Counted from the first letter of the stretch, positions 17,059 to 24,933 are shown. The stretch: 32,728 nucleotides of DNA from Bacillota bacterium (GCA_023386955.1 JAEWIS010000027.1:1-32728); one strand, 5' to 3'. Numbers and translations are program-made. Notes: generated by a model from the letters alone, not told the origin.

Positions 17059-17072
17059 GATGGCGTTTACAT
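17059..17072 (-). promoter_or_regulatory. Candidate cre site upstream of the phosphoketolase promoter
   Basis: On the minus strand TGTAAACGCCATCA matches the cre consensus with one mismatch. It lies about 65 bp upstream of the -35 element, so if CcpA binds here it could activate rather than repress, as known for acetate-overflow genes in Bacillus. The match alone is modest evidence. Confidence 0.35.
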
Positions 17073-17094
17073 AGGTGGTTATCGGGGTGATGGT

Positions 17095-17250
17095 TTGTGG
17101 GATCGGTGGCGTGAAGGAGGGAGCAGGGAACGAGGACACGGAGGCTGGGGAACAGGAAATAGAGGGTGAGGAAACGATGGGAAAGAGCGGAAGAAGGGAA
17201 GGAGGGAAGGAGGTGGGTGGAGCCCGGAGGAACGAGGGAAGAGGAATAGC
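17095..17250. other. Polypurine block in the phosphoketolase upstream region
   Basis: This stretch is strongly purine-rich on the plus strand (many GGAGG, GAAGG and GGGAA runs) and has no recognised gene in any frame. It ends about 20 bp before the second 185-bp palindromic element. A minus-strand open frame across it is low-complexity and judged spurious. No function is assigned. Confidence 0.6.
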
Positions 17251-17270
17251 TAACTTGGGGGCTCCTTACT

Positions 17271-17455
17271 CTAACGGCGGTGAGCGCCGCTATTTGCCCC
17301 AAAAGAGCCATACAAAAATTCTAACGGCGGCTACAGCCGCTATTGGGGGCAAAACATCATGCGGATGGGTCAAAAAACCCGAATAGGGTCTCTCACCGCC
17401 GTTAGAATTTCGAAACCCCGTTTTTCAGCCAAATAAGGTCTCCTGCTTCCGTTAG
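17271..17455. repeat. 185-bp palindromic CTAACGG element, copy 2
   Basis: Forward units starting CTAACGGCGG begin at 17271 and 17321 (50 bp apart). Reverse units ending CCGTTAG end at 17405 and 17455 (50 bp apart). The layout is symmetric about 17363 and is the same, to the base, as that at 1024-1208. Unit sequences have diverged (GGCGG here versus GGACC there) while CTAACGG and CTATT(T) are kept. It lies in the gap between the GntR gene and the phosphoketolase promoter. Confidence 0.87.
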
Positions 17456-17556
17456 AATCCCCCATTGCCTGGAGGCTCATCGCGTCGGTGTTAAAAACAG
17501 GGGAAGACAGATGCCGCGGCGGGGCTGTAAACCGGTAACAATCTCTTCCAACACAT

Positions 17557-17582
17557 AAAAAAAGACCGGACGTTGTCCGATC
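17557..17582 (-). terminator. Terminator of the GntR regulator gene
   Basis: GACCGGAC (17564-17571), loop GTT, and GTCCGATC (17575-17582) form an 8-pair stem including one G-T pair, followed on the minus strand by seven T. It starts one nt after the stop codon of the regulator gene. Confidence 0.92.
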
Positions 17583-17583
17583 C

Positions 17584-18309
17584 TTATTCCTGCACCGATA
17601 CGAAGGTATTGAACTTCAGATACTTGTAGTGAAAGCGCATATTGGAGAACTCCAACGGCGTGCCGTTATCCAGGAAGAAGATCCCTTCCATAATCCCCAC
17701 CGGCTCATGCTCCTTCAGGTCCAGCAGCTCCCGGTCGCGGTCATCCGAGGGTTCGGCGTAAACGGAGAGGAAGGACTTGGTTACCGCCAGATTATGGGCT
17801 TCCTCCAGGTAGTTAAAAATCGAACCCTCAATAATCGTCTGGTTTAGATTCTGGATGATCTTGATGGGAATGTAGCCGGTTTCGATCATAAACGGCGTTT
17901 CGTCAAACAGGCGAAGCCGGACAATTTTGTACACAAAATCATGGGGCTGGAGGAACAGATCCCGCTGCAGCTCCTCCGTCGGCGGAATTACCTCAAAGCT
18001 CAGGACGCGGATTTTGGGCTTGACCCCGTGCATCTGGAAATTATCCGTGACTCCCAGGTTGGAGCCCTCGTAATTGAAGATGGATTCATTCTTGATGTAT
18101 AACGGGTTGATAAAGGTGCCGGAGCCCCGTTTTTTGAAAATGATGCCGGCATGCTCCATCTTGGTCAGCGCCCGCTTGATAGAGCTGCGGCTGACCTGAT
18201 AGGTTTCACTGAGACTGCGCTCGTCCGGCAGGCGCATATCGGGAAAATCCCCCGCGAAGATCTTCTTCTTGAGATCGTCGACGATTTGCTTATAGACGAA
18301 TTGTGTCAT
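17584..18309 (-). CDS. GntR-family regulator, HutC/UTRA subfamily
   Basis: A 241-aa regulator. The N-terminal winged helix-turn-helix (about 1-70) shows the GntR signature LPDERSLSETYQVSRSSIKR, then MEHAGIIFKKRGSGTFI. The C-terminal UTRA ligand-binding domain (about 85-235) follows, with SIFNYLEE and the final FSNMRFHYKYLKF typical of the fold. AAGGAG precedes the ATG. It is a single-gene unit with its own terminator, upstream of and co-oriented with the phosphoketolase gene. UTRA domains usually bind sugar phosphates or similar small molecules, so control of phosphoketolase is plausible but inferred from position. Confidence 0.92.
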   Translation of the reverse strand: MTQFVYKQIVDDLKKKIFAGDFPDMRLPDERSLSETYQVSRSSIKRALTKMEHAGIIFKKRGSGTFINPLYIKNESIFNYEGSNLGVTDNFQMHGVKPKIRVLSFEVIPPTEELQRDLFLQPHDFVYKIVRLRLFDETPFMIETGYIPIKIIQNLNQTIIEGSIFNYLEEAHNLAVTKSFLSVYAEPSDDRDRELLDLKEHEPVGIMEGIFFLDNGTPLEFSNMRFHYKYLKFNTFVSVQE

Positions 18310-18372
18310 GGTAACTCCTTCTTAAGGACCCTGGAATGATGTCCGTGTCAACCGGCACTTTTACTATATCAT

Positions 18373-18429
18373 AAAGAAAACCGCCGGTCTCACCGGAGGC
18401 CGGATACCGTGAAAAACCACCGTATCCGG
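18373..18429 (-). terminator. Double-hairpin terminator after the NAD synthetase gene
   Basis: Two stems follow the stop on the minus strand. The first is CCGGATAC/GTATCCGG with an inner GTG/CAC (18400-18429). The second is CCTCCGGT-gag-ACCGGCGG (18381-18399), which runs into TTTTCTTT (18373-18380). The second has the form of an intrinsic terminator. Confidence 0.85.
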
Positions 18430-18443
18430 TCGATGGGCAAGGT

Positions 18444-20390
18444 TTACAGCGCTTCAACCTCTTTCAGCCACAGCGCGCCGGAGGCGTCACTGGGCATCCG
18501 CCAATCTCCCCGCGGAGATAGGCTGACCGTCCCCACCTTGGGGCCGTCAGGCAGACAGGAGCGTTTGAACTGCTGGGAGAAGAAGCGGCTGTAGAACACC
18601 CGCATCCAGGAAACCAGCTGCTCCCGGGTGAATACGCCGGCGAACGCCTCCTCGGCAAGATACAGAATCTTCGCCGGCGGGGCCCCCGTCCGCAGCATGT
18701 AATACAGATAGAAATCATGGACGTCGTACGGTCCAAGAATGTTCTCTGTCAATTGGGCAATTTCGCCGGTTGGCGAGGGCGGCAGAAGCTCAGGGCTGAT
18801 GCCGGTGGCGATAATGTCATGCAGGAAACCCTTCACCGCATCGTCCGCTTCATAGTCCGCATACCATTGCACCACAAACTTGATCAGGGTTTTCGGGATT
18901 CCCCCGTTCACACCGTACATGGACATGTGGTCTCCATTGTAGGTGCACCAGCCCAAGGCCAGCTCCGACAAATCCCCCGTGCCGATGACGATACCGCCGT
19001 TTTTGTTGGCCAGGTCCATGAGAATCTGGGTCCGTTCCCGGGCCTGCACATTCTCATAAGTAAGGTCATGCACATCCTTGTCATGGCCGATATCGGCAAA
19101 ATGCTGCAGGCAGGCGGCTTTAATATCCACCACCATCATGGAAACACCCAGAGCCTTAATGAGGCCTACGGCATTGTCGTAGGTCCGGTTGGTGGTGCCG
19201 AAGCCGGGCATGGTGACAGCCAAAACGTCACTGGCCGGACGACCCAGCCGCTTCATGGCACGGACCGCAACAAGCAGCGCCAGGGTGGAATCCAGGCCGC
19301 CGGAAATACCGATCACTGCCTGTTTGATGCCGATATGGCGGATGCGCTTCATAAGCCCGGAGGTCTGGATGGACAAAATCTCTTGACAGCGTTCGTCCCG
19401 CAAGAGCGGATTGCCGGGTACAAAGGGATTCGGTGCCACCTTGCGGGCCAGCTTCCGCGGCTTGTCTACTGCTGTGGCCGCGGCAGGGTACGAGAAGCCG
19501 ATAACCCGGTAATCCCCTGCGCCCCGGCCCGCCCGGAAGGTGCCCATGACGGTGCGGGAATAATGGAGCTTGGGAATATCGATATCGGCTACGGTTAGCC
19601 GGGTTTCATGGGTGAAGCGTTCCGACTCGGCCAGAATTTGGCCGTTCTCGGCAATTAGGGAGTGGCCGCCGAACACCACATCCGTGGAGGACTCGCCGGT
19701 ATTGGAGCCGGCATAGACGTAAGCCGCCACGCAGGAGGCGGATTGCCCGGATACCAGCTGGCGGCGGTAATCCGCCTTGCCTACCAGCTCGTTGCTGGCG
19801 GAGGGATTAAACAATAGGACCGCACCAGCTTGGGCCAGATGGCTGCTGGGCGGAATGGGCACCCAGAGATCCTCGCATATTTCCACGCCGAACAAGAGAT
19901 TTCCGTCCTCCCGACAGGCAAAGATTAAATCACTGCCGATGGGAACGGTTTTACCATCCCAAACAAGGGTGTCCGTCTCCAGCTCTTCCGCAGCGGCAAA
20001 CCAGCGTGGCTCATAGAACTCACTGTAGCCGGGGATGCAGCTTTTGGGGACAAACCCCAGAATGTCTCCGTTCTGGATGACGGCTGCGCAATTGAACAGA
20101 CGTCCGCGGATATCCAGGGGCAAACCCAGAACCACGATGATGGATTGCCCTGCGGTGGCAGCGGCGATCCGGGTAAGGGAGGCTTTGGCGCCGTCCAGGA
20201 GGGTCCGCTGCAGGAACAGATCCCCGCAGGTATAGCCGGTGACGCATAGCTCGGGCAGCACCAGATATTCTGCTTGCGCCTGAACGGCATCTTGAATCGC
20301 TTCTATAATCTTTGCGGTGTTGAAATCACAATCCGCTACCTTCAGCTCTGGTGAGGCGGCGGCTACACGCGCGAAGCCGTAATGCTGCAT
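18444..20390 (-). CDS. nadE: Glutamine-dependent NAD+ synthetase
   Basis: A 648-aa two-domain enzyme for the last step of NAD synthesis, amidation of nicotinate adenine dinucleotide using glutamine-derived ammonia. The N-terminal nitrilase-type glutaminase has the Glu-Lys-Cys triad in LPELC (Glu47), VPKSC (Lys116) and GVEICEDLW (Cys172). The C-terminal synthetase has the P-loop SGGLDS (361-366). The long form with its own glutaminase matches this length. The ATG at 20390 is preferred with AGGTG 6 nt upstream; a GTG 9 bp earlier is also possible. It appears to be transcribed alone. Confidence 0.96.
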   Translation of the reverse strand: MQHYGFARVAAASPELKVADCDFNTAKIIEAIQDAVQAQAEYLVLPELCVTGYTCGDLFLQRTLLDGAKASLTRIAAATAGQSIIVVLGLPLDIRGRLFNCAAVIQNGDILGFVPKSCIPGYSEFYEPRWFAAAEELETDTLVWDGKTVPIGSDLIFACREDGNLLFGVEICEDLWVPIPPSSHLAQAGAVLLFNPSASNELVGKADYRRQLVSGQSASCVAAYVYAGSNTGESSTDVVFGGHSLIAENGQILAESERFTHETRLTVADIDIPKLHYSRTVMGTFRAGRGAGDYRVIGFSYPAAATAVDKPRKLARKVAPNPFVPGNPLLRDERCQEILSIQTSGLMKRIRHIGIKQAVIGISGGLDSTLALLVAVRAMKRLGRPASDVLAVTMPGFGTTNRTYDNAVGLIKALGVSMMVVDIKAACLQHFADIGHDKDVHDLTYENVQARERTQILMDLANKNGGIVIGTGDLSELALGWCTYNGDHMSMYGVNGGIPKTLIKFVVQWYADYEADDAVKGFLHDIIATGISPELLPPSPTGEIAQLTENILGPYDVHDFYLYYMLRTGAPPAKILYLAEEAFAGVFTREQLVSWMRVFYSRFFSQQFKRSCLPDGPKVGTVSLSPRGDWRMPSDASGALWLKEVEAL

Positions 20391-20533
20391 GTGATTCACC
20401 TGACCTTTATGGAAGTGTGGGAAACAGGAACGATGGGGTTGGGTTCAACTTCCCGGAATTGCTTCGATAAGAGCTTATTTTACCATAAAAAACCGATCGG
20501 GGGGAAATGACTTGTCCCGGGATCGTCTGAATG

Positions 20534-20573
20534 CAAAAAAGACAGGAGCGTGAATCCATCCGCATCCTGTCTG
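20534..20573 (-). terminator. Terminator of the DHA2 exporter gene
   Basis: GACAGGA (20541-20547) and TCCTGTC (20565-20571), extended by one pair outside and by GCG/CGC inside, form a stem followed on the minus strand by TTTTTT. It lies about 20 bp past the exporter stop codon. Confidence 0.9.
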
Positions 20574-20590
20574 CCGATTCATCTAATCTT

Positions 20591-22075
20591 TTAGTGCCCC
20601 GCCATCATAGAGGCTTGGGCTTGGCCTGCGCCTTCCTCGCTGTCACCGGGAATAGCCTTGGGCTTGCGGAGAATCAGCGCCAGAAGAGCGCCCAGCGCCG
20701 CGATGCCTGCTGCAACCAGGAAGGTATCACCATAAGCATTGGCTGCCGCCGCCAGGGGACTGCCGCCGGATTTGGCGTGTACGGTAATCTGGGAAGTTAG
20801 GTAACCGGTAAGGCCGGCCACGGCGAAGGAAACCATGACCTGTTGGGCTGCGGTAGTCAGCGGTGTGACCCGGCTAACCAGATGTTTGGGTGCCGATTGC
20901 AGCACGTGGGTATTCACCGGCATCATGGTCAGACCCATACCCGCGCCCATGAGGCCCAGGAAGCCCATGATATAGAACAGACTGGTGTCCGGGGTCATCC
21001 GGGAGAGCATAAACATGCACAAGGTAATGATACTGAGCCCGGTAACGGCCAAAGGACGCGCCCCGATCTTATCAAACAGCCTGCCGCCGATGGGCATCAC
21101 CAATCCGGAAGCCAGCGCCTGGGGAAGCATGACGAGTCCTGTTTTCAGCGGGCCATAACCTTTCACGGTTTGGTAAAACAGCGGAATAAGAACCATTACG
21201 CCGAACAAGGCGATTTGCATAAGCCATGCGATAACAATGCCTCTGGTGAAATCCGAGGACCGGAACACCCGCAGTTCCAGCAGGGGCTGCTTTTGGTTAA
21301 GCTCCACTATAATGAAGAGGATCAGCGCAACCCCGCCGATGGACAGCCCGGTCAGGGTGGAGGTGGAGGTCCAGCTTCTTCCGCCTTCGCTGACTCCATA
21401 AGCCAGCATGGAGAAGGCTACCGGAGCCAGGAGAATGCCGAGAATGTCCAGGGACGGTACGGATTTGGTTTCAAAGGCGGGCAGATACCGCATTCCCACC
21501 AGAATGGCGATGGCCCCCAGGGGCACATTGATCAGGAAAATCCAGTGCCAGGTGGCATATTCCACCAGCCAGCCCGACAGCACGGGTCCAAGGGCCGGAG
21601 CCAGCAGCATCGGAATGCCCAGCATGCCCATGATGGAGCCGATTTTGTCGCGGGGTGCAAGCCTGAACACAATGGCCATACCGATCGGCGCAACCATGCC
21701 GCCGCCGATGCCCTGAATAATCCGGTATAGGATCAATTGCGCCGGGGAGGCTGCCAGTGAGCAAAGGGCCGAGCCCAATGTAAACATAATAATCGTAAGC
21801 AAGAAAATCCGTTTGGCGCCGAACCGGTCGGTCATCCATCCGGCTAAGGGGATTACCGCGGATAACGCCAGCGTATATCCTGTAATGGCCCACTGCATCG
21901 TTGTCACAGAGGAGTTGAAGTCCTCCACCAGACGGGGCAGCGCCACATTTACTACGGTACTGTCCAGAATAACCATCATCATACCCAGAATCACAGCCAT
22001 TAGCGGGCCGATCAGCTTTTTGAGGGAAAACTCATTTCCCTGGGTTTGGTTTTTTGCATTCATTGACTGTTCCAT
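20591..22075 (-). CDS. MFS drug exporter, DHA2 (EmrB/QacA) family
   Basis: A 494-aa transporter with about 14 hydrophobic segments, the size and topology of the DHA2 proton-drug antiporters. Family motifs include LDSTVVNVALPRL in helix 1 (the motif D1 region), GWMTDRFGAKR in the first cytoplasmic loop (motif A) and the helix-5 stretch containing GPVLSGWL (motif C). AGGACAGGAG lies just before the ATG; an internal ATG 12 bp later is possible. It is divergent from a TetR-type gene with a shared inverted repeat between them, so it is probably repressed by that protein. The exported compound is not known from sequence. Confidence 0.93.
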   Translation of the reverse strand: MEQSMNAKNQTQGNEFSLKKLIGPLMAVILGMMMVILDSTVVNVALPRLVEDFNSSVTTMQWAITGYTLALSAVIPLAGWMTDRFGAKRIFLLTIIMFTLGSALCSLAASPAQLILYRIIQGIGGGMVAPIGMAIVFRLAPRDKIGSIMGMLGIPMLLAPALGPVLSGWLVEYATWHWIFLINVPLGAIAILVGMRYLPAFETKSVPSLDILGILLAPVAFSMLAYGVSEGGRSWTSTSTLTGLSIGGVALILFIIVELNQKQPLLELRVFRSSDFTRGIVIAWLMQIALFGVMVLIPLFYQTVKGYGPLKTGLVMLPQALASGLVMPIGGRLFDKIGARPLAVTGLSIITLCMFMLSRMTPDTSLFYIMGFLGLMGAGMGLTMMPVNTHVLQSAPKHLVSRVTPLTTAAQQVMVSFAVAGLTGYLTSQITVHAKSGGSPLAAAANAYGDTFLVAAGIAALGALLALILRKPKAIPGDSEEGAGQAQASMMAGH

Positions 22076-22107
22076 CTCCTGTCCTGAATATCTCTATATC
22101 GTCAAAG

Positions 22108-22191
22108 TTAATGAACATGTGGTATAGTAATAAACACAGTGTCCATTAAAAGACTATATGCCTATTATAGGGAGATTCGCGGCAAATGCAA
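22108..22191 (-). promoter_or_regulatory. Exporter promoter and TetR operator candidate
   Basis: On the minus strand TTGCAT (22186-22191) is 16 bp from TATAAT (22164-22169), a good promoter for the exporter. Downstream of its start lies an inverted repeat: TTAATGAACATGTG (22108-22121) and CACAGTGTCCATTAA (22135-22149), mismatched at one base with a one-base offset. The centre contains TATAGT, which could be a -10 for the opposite strand. A bound TetR-type dimer would block exporter transcription and could affect its own gene. Confidence 0.6.
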
Positions 22192-22266
22192 TAGTCACTA
22201 TTTTGCAATCTGTCCGGTAATCGCCACAGGATGCGAGTATGTTGATTAATTCGGGGTGGTATATAC

Positions 22267-22908
22267 ATGACAACAGATGAGTCCACGGTGGACCGGCGTA
22301 TTCTGCGGACCCGGCAGATGCTGCGGGATGCGCTCATTGATCTGATCGAGGAACGGGGTCTGGAGGGGCTGACCGTCCGGGATTTGACCCAGCGGGCGGG
22401 ATTAAACAGAGGGACGTTCTATTTGCATTACCGGGATATTCAGGATTTGCTGGAGCAAAGTAAGGAGGAGGTGCTGAAGGGGCTGACGGAGTCGGTGATG
22501 AGAGCCTCGGAACGCAACTGCTCCGAACCGGGGACAGGTAATCCTCAGCAGATTACACAGCCTGGCGCAATAGGGGCATTCGAATATTTTTCCAGGCATT
22601 CCCGTTTCTTTGCGGTTATGATGGGTCCTAATGGGGATCCCTGTTTTTTTCTGGAGTGGAAAAAGGCCATGATGGAGGATATGAGGAAAAAATCGATGAA
22701 ATTCCAGCCGGATGACAGTCGACTTTCTATTCCGAGAGATTATCTGGTGGCTTATATTGTGTCCGCTCATCTGGGGGTTATCCAGCATTGGCTGGAATCT
22801 GGGATGAAGCTTACCCCGCAGGAAATGGCGGCTCTGATGACCAAGCTGAACGAGCTTGGACCCAAACGGATCTTCCGGTCGTCCAGCCTTGATGAGCCGC
22901 CACAATGA
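22267..22908 (+). CDS. TetR/AcrR-family repressor
   Basis: A 213-aa regulator. The N-terminal helix-turn-helix is clear (about 10-60), with TVRDLTQRAGLNRGTFYLHY as the recognition part. The C-terminal part (about 75-205) is helical and resembles the effector domain found in many Bacillota TetR proteins. It is divergent from the DHA2 exporter, separated by a gap holding an inverted repeat, and therefore most likely its repressor. Its stop is 4 bp from the stop of the next exporter on the other strand, with no terminator between them. GGGGTGG lies upstream of the ATG. The inducer is unknown. Confidence 0.9.
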   Translation: MTTDESTVDRRILRTRQMLRDALIDLIEERGLEGLTVRDLTQRAGLNRGTFYLHYRDIQDLLEQSKEEVLKGLTESVMRASERNCSEPGTGNPQQITQPGAIGAFEYFSRHSRFFAVMMGPNGDPCFFLEWKKAMMEDMRKKSMKFQPDDSRLSIPRDYLVAYIVSAHLGVIQHWLESGMKLTPQEMAALMTKLNELGPKRIFRSSSLDEPPQ

Positions 22909-22912
22909 GAGT

Positions 22913-24247
22913 TTAGGCGCCGCTTGTTTCTTCCCGGGGGTTGGCCGCGGGTTTGCGGAGGCGGAAATAAAGGATGATGCACACGATAGGAATAAAGGCT
23001 AGAACTCCGCTTAATATAAAAGCCCCGTCCGGTCCCAGATGCTCCGCCGCGATCCCGGCAAAGAAGTTGCCCAATGGAGTAGAGCCGGTAAAGACTAGGG
23101 AGTAGATGCTCATAACTCTGGCCCGGTATTCGTCCTTGGAATGGATCTGCAGGGTGGAGTTGCAGCTGGTGGTGAACAAAATATTGCAAATGCCCAGCAC
23201 AGCCAGCGCCAGGCCTGTCACATACAGGTTGCGGGTGAAGCCGATGGTGGACAAAAATACCGACACCAGCACGCTGCAGGTAAGGATCAGCTTCATGCGC
23301 GGCCCGCCTTTGCTGCGGACGGACAGGGTTATAGCACCGATCAGCGAACCTACCCCGATGCAGGACATCAGGAAGCCGTAGGTGCCCTCCTCCATATGCA
23401 GCACGCTTTGGGTAAAGGAGGGGATCAGCACGTTGAAGTTAAAGCCCAGCACACCGATGACCACCAGGAGCAGCAGGGTCTGGGACAACACCCGGTCATT
23501 GGCGATGTAAACGAAGCCATCCCGGATTTCACTCCAGATGCCGGTGCCTGGTTTCTTCGGCCGGACATACGGCGTCGCCTTGATGCGGGTCAGACTGAAC
23601 AGCACTGCCAGAAAGCTGAAGCCGTTGAGCAAAAAGCACCAGCCCGCACCTAAAAATGCCATCATGGAGGCGCCAATGGCAGGGCCGATAATTCTAGCCA
23701 GATTGAAGGTGGCGGAATTCAGGGCAATGGCGTTCATCAGATCGTCCTTGCCCACAATTTCAATGGTAAAGGCTTGGCGGGTAGGCATATCAAAATTATT
23801 GTTCATGCCCAACAGAAAGGCCAGCACCAGAATATATCCGTACTCTACCTTGCCGCTGAATACCAGGGCGGAAAGAATAAAGGCCAGAAGCATGGCGACG
23901 GTCTGGGTCACCATCAGGATGGTTCTTTTGGGAAAACGGTCGATGACTAGTCCGGCAAACAGGGAAAAGAAGGTCACCGGCAAAAATTGAATGGTGCCTA
24001 CGAGCCCCAACAGAAAAGGGGAGCCTGTCAGCTTTAGCACCAGCCAGGACTGGCCGATGTTCTGCATCCAGGTTCCAATGAGGGAAACACATTGTCCGAA
24101 CCAATAATACCGGAAATTGCGGTGGGTTAACGCGTGAAAATGATTGTTGACCAAACGTGAAATCGGACTTCCTGCAAGTCTAGGCTGTTCCGTTGTCAAA
24201 ACCTCCGTTCTTACGTTATTGTTGCAGCTTGCGGCCTCCGCGCCCAT
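22913..24247 (-). CDS. MFS transporter, enterobactin-exporter-like (TEP/MFS_3 type)
   Basis: A 444-aa membrane protein with about 12 hydrophobic segments. The first begins at RNFRYYWFGQCVSLIGTWMQ, a form typical of MFS_3/EntS-like exporters. GLVIDRFPKRTIL is the motif-A loop and NAIALNSATFNLARIIGPAIG the characteristic helix-5 region. The start is uncertain. The ATG at 24247 has no good ribosome binding site but lies 12 nt after an extended -10 element, which would make the message nearly leaderless. A GGAGG inside the reading frame near 24200 has no well-spaced start codon. It is convergent with the TetR gene. Substrate unknown. Confidence 0.88.
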   Translation of the reverse strand: MGAEAASCNNNVRTEVLTTEQPRLAGSPISRLVNNHFHALTHRNFRYYWFGQCVSLIGTWMQNIGQSWLVLKLTGSPFLLGLVGTIQFLPVTFFSLFAGLVIDRFPKRTILMVTQTVAMLLAFILSALVFSGKVEYGYILVLAFLLGMNNNFDMPTRQAFTIEIVGKDDLMNAIALNSATFNLARIIGPAIGASMMAFLGAGWCFLLNGFSFLAVLFSLTRIKATPYVRPKKPGTGIWSEIRDGFVYIANDRVLSQTLLLLVVIGVLGFNFNVLIPSFTQSVLHMEEGTYGFLMSCIGVGSLIGAITLSVRSKGGPRMKLILTCSVLVSVFLSTIGFTRNLYVTGLALAVLGICNILFTTSCNSTLQIHSKDEYRARVMSIYSLVFTGSTPLGNFFAGIAAEHLGPDGAFILSGVLAFIPIVCIILYFRLRKPAANPREETSGA

Positions 24248-24259
24248 TCGACTTTTACC

Positions 24260-24268
24260 AGTATAACA
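24260..24268 (-). promoter_or_regulatory. Extended -10 promoter before the MFS_3-type gene
   Basis: On the minus strand TGTTATACT fits the extended -10 form TGnTATAAT. Only 12 nt separate it from the ATG at 24247, so the predicted leader is about 5 nt. No good -35 was seen. Confidence 0.5.
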
Positions 24269-24289
24269 TACATTTCCTGCAGGGAGACA

Positions 24290-24490
24290 GCGCTGTCACG
24301 GGGAAAGAGGGGGATAACCGGGTTGGAGGAACGGGTTGAGGCGGACGGGGGATTGGATGGTTGACCGGTTGTTGGCGGGTGGATGGATGTTGGCTAGCGG
24401 GATGGATGCTGCTGAGCGGGAGAACGGATGTTTTGCGGAATGAGGATGGTTAGCGGAATGCTGTTGGCCGGTGAGGCTCTTGGATGGCTG
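24290..24490. other. G-rich low-complexity block
   Basis: This non-coding stretch is rich in G and T on the plus strand and built of degenerate units such as GCGGGATGGATG, GCGGGAGAACGGATG and GCGGAATGAGGATG. A 66-codon minus-strand frame over it is low-complexity and has no ribosome site, so no gene is called. It directly precedes the 51-bp periodic repeat array. Confidence 0.55.
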
Positions 24491-24505
24491 ACACACTGTT
24501 GGTTG

Positions 24506-24677
24506 TATATGAAAAAGCGAGTATAAATTTGTAAATACCCTCAGATGGAGAGGTTATATATGAAATTTCATATACAATCCAGGGAAATCGCAGGGGTAGG
24601 GCCATTTATATATGAAATTTCGAGTATAAACCGCTGAAATGATAAAATCGGCGAAATTATATATGAAATTTCGAGTT
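24506..24677. repeat. Direct-repeat array, TATATGAAATTTC core, period 51-52 bp
   Basis: Four copies of a core beginning TATATGAAA start at 24506, 24557, 24609 and 24660 (spacings 51, 52, 51). Copies 3 and 4 share TATATGAAATTTCGAG. Copy 1 keeps GCGAGTATAAA, and copy 2 is turned into a perfect 18-bp palindrome (24557-24574). The intervening sequence is degenerate but keeps GAAAT near its middle and TTA at its end, so the whole 51-bp unit seems repeated. No cas genes are near and the copies differ, so this is not a CRISPR array. Confidence 0.85.
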
Positions 24678-24691
24678 CAGCTGCAAGAGAG

Positions 24692-24762
24692 CCCTTCGAT
24701 TTGGCTTTGCCAAATCCGAAGCTTCCTAAAACTTTATCCGGCCTCTAGCTCGGACCAAAGGT
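24692..24762 (+). repeat. Two-hairpin element, copy 1 (upstream of ylxM)
   Basis: CTTCGATTTGG pairs with CCAAATCCGAAG (about 24694-24721) to form hairpin 1, apart from a bulge. Hairpin 2 is formed by ACTTT/AAAGGT (24731-24735 and 24757-24762) outside and TCCG..GC/GC..CGGA (24737-24754) inside. The same element occurs at 26732-26802 at about 73 percent identity over 64 aligned positions. Many differences fall in loops or keep pairing. Confidence 0.75.
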
Positions 24763-24791
24763 ATGAAAGAGGGAGTGACAAGGTAATATGC

Positions 24792-24856
24792 TTGACATCT
24801 GCACAAGGATCCGCTAATATAGTCAATGTTCGGTGTAAAGGAGTGAACCTTTACAC
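24792..24856 (+). promoter_or_regulatory. Promoter and leader hairpin of the ylxM-ffh operon
   Basis: TTGACA (24792-24797), a 17-bp spacer and TAATAT (24815-24820) form a near-consensus sigma-A promoter. Near the expected start, GTGTAAAGG (24833-24841) and CCTTTACAC (24848-24856) make a perfect 9-bp stem with a 6-nt loop at the 5' end of the message. A stem there may stabilise the transcript. The AAAGGAG inside it is not well spaced to any start codon. The leader to the ylxM ATG is about 107 nt. Confidence 0.85.
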
Positions 24857-24933
24857 GCTCCGGCGGGGCTGCTGCGGTTGCCGCGTCCACTCCCGGATGC
24901 GAGGTGCATTCGGAACGGGAGGGTCACCTGAAG

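Noticed and set aside
16994..17311. Minus-strand frame of about 105 codons upstream of phosphoketolase
   Set aside because: It crosses the promoter region and polypurine tract, has low-complexity Ser/Leu/Pro composition and no ribosome site.
24506..24677. Possible CRISPR array (about 22-bp repeats with about 30-bp intervals)
   Set aside because: The repeats are not identical, the intervals are themselves similar to one another, and there are no cas genes in the window.
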